From Marinosulfonomonas sp. (GTDB taxonomy: Bacteria; Pseudomonadota; Alphaproteobacteria; Rhodobacterales; Rhodobacteraceae), in NCBI GenBank assembly GCA_002732995.1, contig NVTS01000020.1:18450-28428 (forward strand): a stretch of DNA of 9,979 bases, read 5' to 3'. Under the pieces are notes generated by a model. The model did no database searches and was not told the DNA's origin. It saw only the letters and a program-made list of their open reading frames with translations. The translations under genes and the position numbers were made by a program. Of this stretch, positions 7,705-9,979 are shown one piece after another; the first letter of the stretch is position 1, and each line of letters opens with the position of its first letter.

Positions 7705-9459
7705 TTAATCCCCCGACACGATATCTTCCAGCCGCGCGTAGTCGTCCTCGCGGTATTCCTGAATGACGCAGAGGATTTCATCCTCATCCACCCCGAGCGA
7801 TTTTAACGCGACACTGCCCAGTTGCAAGCTGGACTCAGCCGCCTCGGACACCACGGCGGTGGCGCCAACCCGCTCCAGTTCCAGCGTGCGCTTGCGGTCG
7901 CGGGCGCGCACCAGAATCGGCAGGTCGGGGTGTTCGCGGCGCAAGGCGGCGACCACGCGGCGGGTGACTTTGGGCTTGTCCAGCGTCACCAGCGCCATTT
8001 TTGCCCGCCCGGCACCGGCTGATTGCAACACCTGTATCTGGTCGGCGTCGCCGTAATAAACCGACATGCCCCGCGCACGGCATTTGGCCACCCGCGCCTG
8101 ATCCAGATCCAGCGCGACGTAGGGCATGCCTGCATCCGACAGCACTTTGGCGACGGTCTGGCCGACCCGTCCGAAACCGGCGATCAGCACGTGGTCGTTG
8201 ACGTTTTCCAGATCGGAGCCAATCGAATCCTGCGGGTGGTGCGTGTCGGTGCGCAGCCGGTTGCCGATGTGTTTTCCGGCGTAAAACATCAGCGGGGTGG
8301 CGACCATACTGATGGTGATCACCGCCATCAGGATTTGCGCAAGCTCCGGCGTGATCAGGTTTAGCGCCATTGCCGCACCAAACAGCACAAAGCCGAATTC
8401 GCCGCCTTGGGACAGGGCAAATCCGGTGCGCACCGAGGTGCTGAGAGGCTGGCCGGCAAGGCGGCAAAGAGCAGCGGTGATCAGCGTCTTTGCGACCATC
8501 AGGCTGGTTACAATCAACAGGATAAGGCCCAGATTTCCAACGATAAAGCCGATGTCGATCGCCATGCCGATCGTCATGAAGAACAGCCCCAGCAGGATAC
8601 CGCGAAACGGGCGGATGTCGGCCTCGATCTGGTGGCGATATTCGGTTTCGGCCAGCAGCAACCCCGCCAGCAACGCCCCCAGTTCCATCGACAATCCGGC
8701 CAGCGACATGACCCAGCCCATGCCCAGCACCACCAGCAGGGTGGTGGCCATGAATAATTCTACGCTGCGCATGCTGGCGATCATCCGGTAGAGCGGGCGC
8801 AGCAGGTAGCGGCCAAAGCCGATGGCAACGGCGAGGGCGGCGGCCCCTTTCAGGGCGGCCAGCCCGAAGGCTTGCATGAACGAGGTGCCCTCGGTCCCCA
8901 GTAGTGCCACAAGGATCAGCAGCGGCACCACGGCGATGTCTTGCAACAGCAGGATCGAAAACGTGGTCAGACCAAAGCGGGTGGCGCGTTCGCCCCGCTC
9001 ATTCAGCAATTGCAACACGAACGCGGTTGATGACAGGGTAAGGCCACCGCCGATGATGGTGGCGGCCTCGAAGCCTAACCCTTGCTGGTAGGCCACAGAA
9101 CCGATCACAATGCTGGTAACCCCGACCTGTAGGCTGCCCAGCCCGAACACCGTGCTGCCCAGGGCCCGCAGGCGCGAGACGGATAATTCCAGCCCGATCA
9201 TGAACAACAGGAACACAACACCCAGTTCGGCCAATGTATGCGCGGACTGCGTGTCGCCGATCAGGGCAAACCCGTAGGGGCCAATGATGATGCCTGCCGC
9301 CAGATACCCCAGTATCGGGCTGGAGCGCAGGCGTTGGAAGGTCGGGACGATAACGACGGCCGCCGCTAGAAAAATCAGCACGTCCAGCAGATATTCCGAA
9401 TGGCCCAAATGTCTATCCCCGTGCGTTTGATCATTGCTGACGGTGTTGGTTGAACTCAT
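7705..9459 (-). CDS. KefB/KefC-type potassium/proton antiporter (CPA2) with RCK domain
   Basis: Inner-membrane monovalent cation:proton antiporter, probably a potassium efflux system gated by a cytosolic nucleotide-binding domain. With the ATG at 9459 the product is 584 residues. Residues about 24-400 form the Na+/H+ exchanger membrane domain with roughly a dozen hydrophobic segments, including ELGVVFLLFMIGLELS (78-93), LLQDIAVVPLL (171-181) and QGGEFGFVLFG (351-361). HQIEADIRPFRGILLGLFFM (276-295) resembles the regulatory loop of KefC. From about residue 422 a TrkA-N/RCK domain follows, with the dinucleotide motif GFGRVG (428-433) and an acidic residue at the end of the second strand (ALDLD). 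The frame stays open upstream to 9648, but that extension is unlike the family. No good ribosome-binding site marks any start. Glutathione control, known for E. coli Kef proteins, cannot be shown here. Confidence 0.92.
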   Translation of the reverse strand: MSSTNTVSNDQTHGDRHLGHSEYLLDVLIFLAAAVVIVPTFQRLRSSPILGYLAAGIIIGPYGFALIGDTQSAHTLAELGVVFLLFMIGLELSVSRLRALGSTVFGLGSLQVGVTSIVIGSVAYQQGLGFEAATIIGGGLTLSSTAFVLQLLNERGERATRFGLTTFSILLLQDIAVVPLLILVALLGTEGTSFMQAFGLAALKGAAALAVAIGFGRYLLRPLYRMIASMRSVELFMATTLLVVLGMGWVMSLAGLSMELGALLAGLLLAETEYRHQIEADIRPFRGILLGLFFMTIGMAIDIGFIVGNLGLILLIVTSLMVAKTLITAALCRLAGQPLSTSVRTGFALSQGGEFGFVLFGAAMALNLITPELAQILMAVITISMVATPLMFYAGKHIGNRLRTDTHHPQDSIGSDLENVNDHVLIAGFGRVGQTVAKVLSDAGMPYVALDLDQARVAKCRARGMSVYYGDADQIQVLQSAGAGRAKMALVTLDKPKVTRRVVAALRREHPDLPILVRARDRKRTLELERVGATAVVSEAAESSLQLGSVALKSLGVDEDEILCVIQEYREDDYARLEDIVSGD

Positions 9460-9706
9460 CGCAATATTGCTGCCAAAGTCAACGGTTGATGTGGCGGGAC
9501 ACTTTGGCGGGGTGAAACAGGGCATTGTGACGCGGTTTTTTACGGTATTCAGGTTGAATTTGGCAACAAACGCCGATTTGGTAACCGATCGTTCAACCCA
9601 TTTGTGCGAAAACAGCCGCGCCCCCCTTGCAGGGGTCCGAGCGCACAACTAAGACTTGGGGAAGGAAACTCGCGCAAGTTATGGCGACAGCAGCAGGCAG
9701 GTGAAT
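9460..9706. promoter_or_regulatory. Divergent spacer between the Kef-type antiporter and clpP
   Basis: A 247-base region that should hold the promoters of both divergent genes. The minus-strand frame of the antiporter is open to 9648 but looks non-coding. A small perfect hairpin, CCCCT-TGC-AGGGG, lies at 9623-9635 and has no following T-run, so it is not a classical terminator. Upstream of clpP, GGCAGG at 9696-9701 is a plausible ribosome-binding site 5 bases before the ATG. I could not assign -35 and -10 boxes with confidence. Confidence 0.35.
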
Positions 9707-9979
9707 ATGTACGATCCAGTTTCGACAATTTCAGATATCATTATCCCCACGGTTGAGGAAACTTCAGCGCGCGGATCAATCCGCTATGATATTTTTTCGC
9801 GGCTCCTGAAGGAGCGGATTATTTTCATCTCGGGACCGATACATGACGATATGGCGACGATCATCGTGGCGCAGTTGTTGTTTCTGGAATCCGAAAACCC
9901 GAAAAAAGAAATATCGATGTATATCAACTCGCCCGGTGGCGTGGTGACGTCGGGGCTGTCGATCTATGACACCATGCAA
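9707..9979 (+). CDS. clpP: ATP-dependent Clp protease proteolytic subunit, N-terminal part
   Basis: Serine peptidase that forms a 14-subunit chamber and degrades proteins unfolded by ClpX or ClpA; cytosolic. The 91 codons in the window run from the ATG at 9707 to the edge with no stop. Seen: [19 protein letters not shown] (residues 27-45), [19 protein letters not shown] (47-65) and the handle-region strand [20 protein letters not shown] (69-88), which are highly conserved in ClpP. The catalytic serine, histidine and aspartate lie beyond the window. The start is supported by GGCAGG 5 bases upstream; an in-frame GTG at 9701 is an alternative that would add two residues. In alphaproteobacteria clpX usually follows, which cannot be checked here. 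Confidence 0.95.
   Translation, partial: MYDPVSTISDIIIPTVEETSARGSIRYDIFSRLLKERIIFISGPIHDDMATIIVAQLLFLESENPKKEISMYINSPGGVVTSGLSIYDTMQ

Noticed and set aside
7763..8791. Plus-strand frames opposite the Kef-type antiporter
   Set aside because: Low-complexity translations of the complement of membrane and RCK-domain coding sequence; no ribosome-binding site or family resemblance.
9460..9648. N-terminal extension of the Kef-type antiporter to an upstream start at 9648
   Set aside because: The added 63 residues have no membrane character or family resemblance and would leave almost no room for a promoter; the ATG at 9459 gives the usual N-terminus.
9623..9675. CCCTTG element upstream of clpP as a heat-shock sigma factor -35 box
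   Set aside because: No convincing -10 partner at the expected spacing was found, and the element is part of a small GC-rich hairpin.
9681..9704. Seven-codon open frame (ATGGCGACA...TGA) ending two bases before the clpP start, as a possible leader peptide
   Set aside because: The purine-rich site upstream is 13 bases away and no regulatory codon pattern is visible; short frames like this arise by chance.

Overview
The window looks like chromosomal DNA of an autotrophic or facultatively autotrophic alphaproteobacterium, most likely of the Rhodobacteraceae. This rests on protein resemblance (CbbR divergent to cbbFP, the ClpP and acyl-CoA dehydrogenase sequence types) and on coding DNA near 60% GC in the core genes; no rRNA or other taxonomic marker is present. 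I see no tRNA or rRNA gene, insertion sequence, CRISPR array, prophage or defence system.

Left part (1-2397): a Calvin-cycle control locus. Minus-strand class I fructose-1,6-bisphosphatase (cbbF) is followed 12 bases later by phosphoribulokinase (cbbP, cut by the window edge). The LysR-type regulator cbbR runs in the opposite direction. A short, very AT-rich spacer between them holds a T-N11-A inverted repeat and a direct repeat that are good candidates for CbbR sites.

Middle (2410-6733): an accessory stretch with clear decay. On the minus strand, a FosX-type fosfomycin hydrolase with all expected catalytic residues is followed 4 bases later by the N-terminal third of a RidA-family protein, which ends abruptly next to the 3' end of cbbR. 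Divergently on the plus strand lies a tightly coupled operon with ATGA overlaps: an intact family III CoA-transferase, an acyl-CoA dehydrogenase interrupted by one in-frame TAA, and a thiamine-diphosphate enzyme of the acetolactate-synthase type. The last is a plain pseudogene, with two large internal deletions and about three reading-frame changes. The damage rises from none in the first gene to severe in the third, so the catabolic module (substrate unknown) is probably no longer working as a whole.

Right part (6815-9979): an MtfA-type zinc peptidase and a KefB/KefC-type potassium/proton antiporter with a C-terminal NAD-binding RCK (TrkA-N) domain, both on the minus strand, then the start of clpP on the plus strand, running off the window.

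I did not find an undescribed biological system. The points most worth a second look are the graded decay of the CoA-ester operon (including a stop codon that sits in a possible ribosome-binding and restart context), the lower-GC fosX gene with a truncated RidA partner, and the CbbR spacer.
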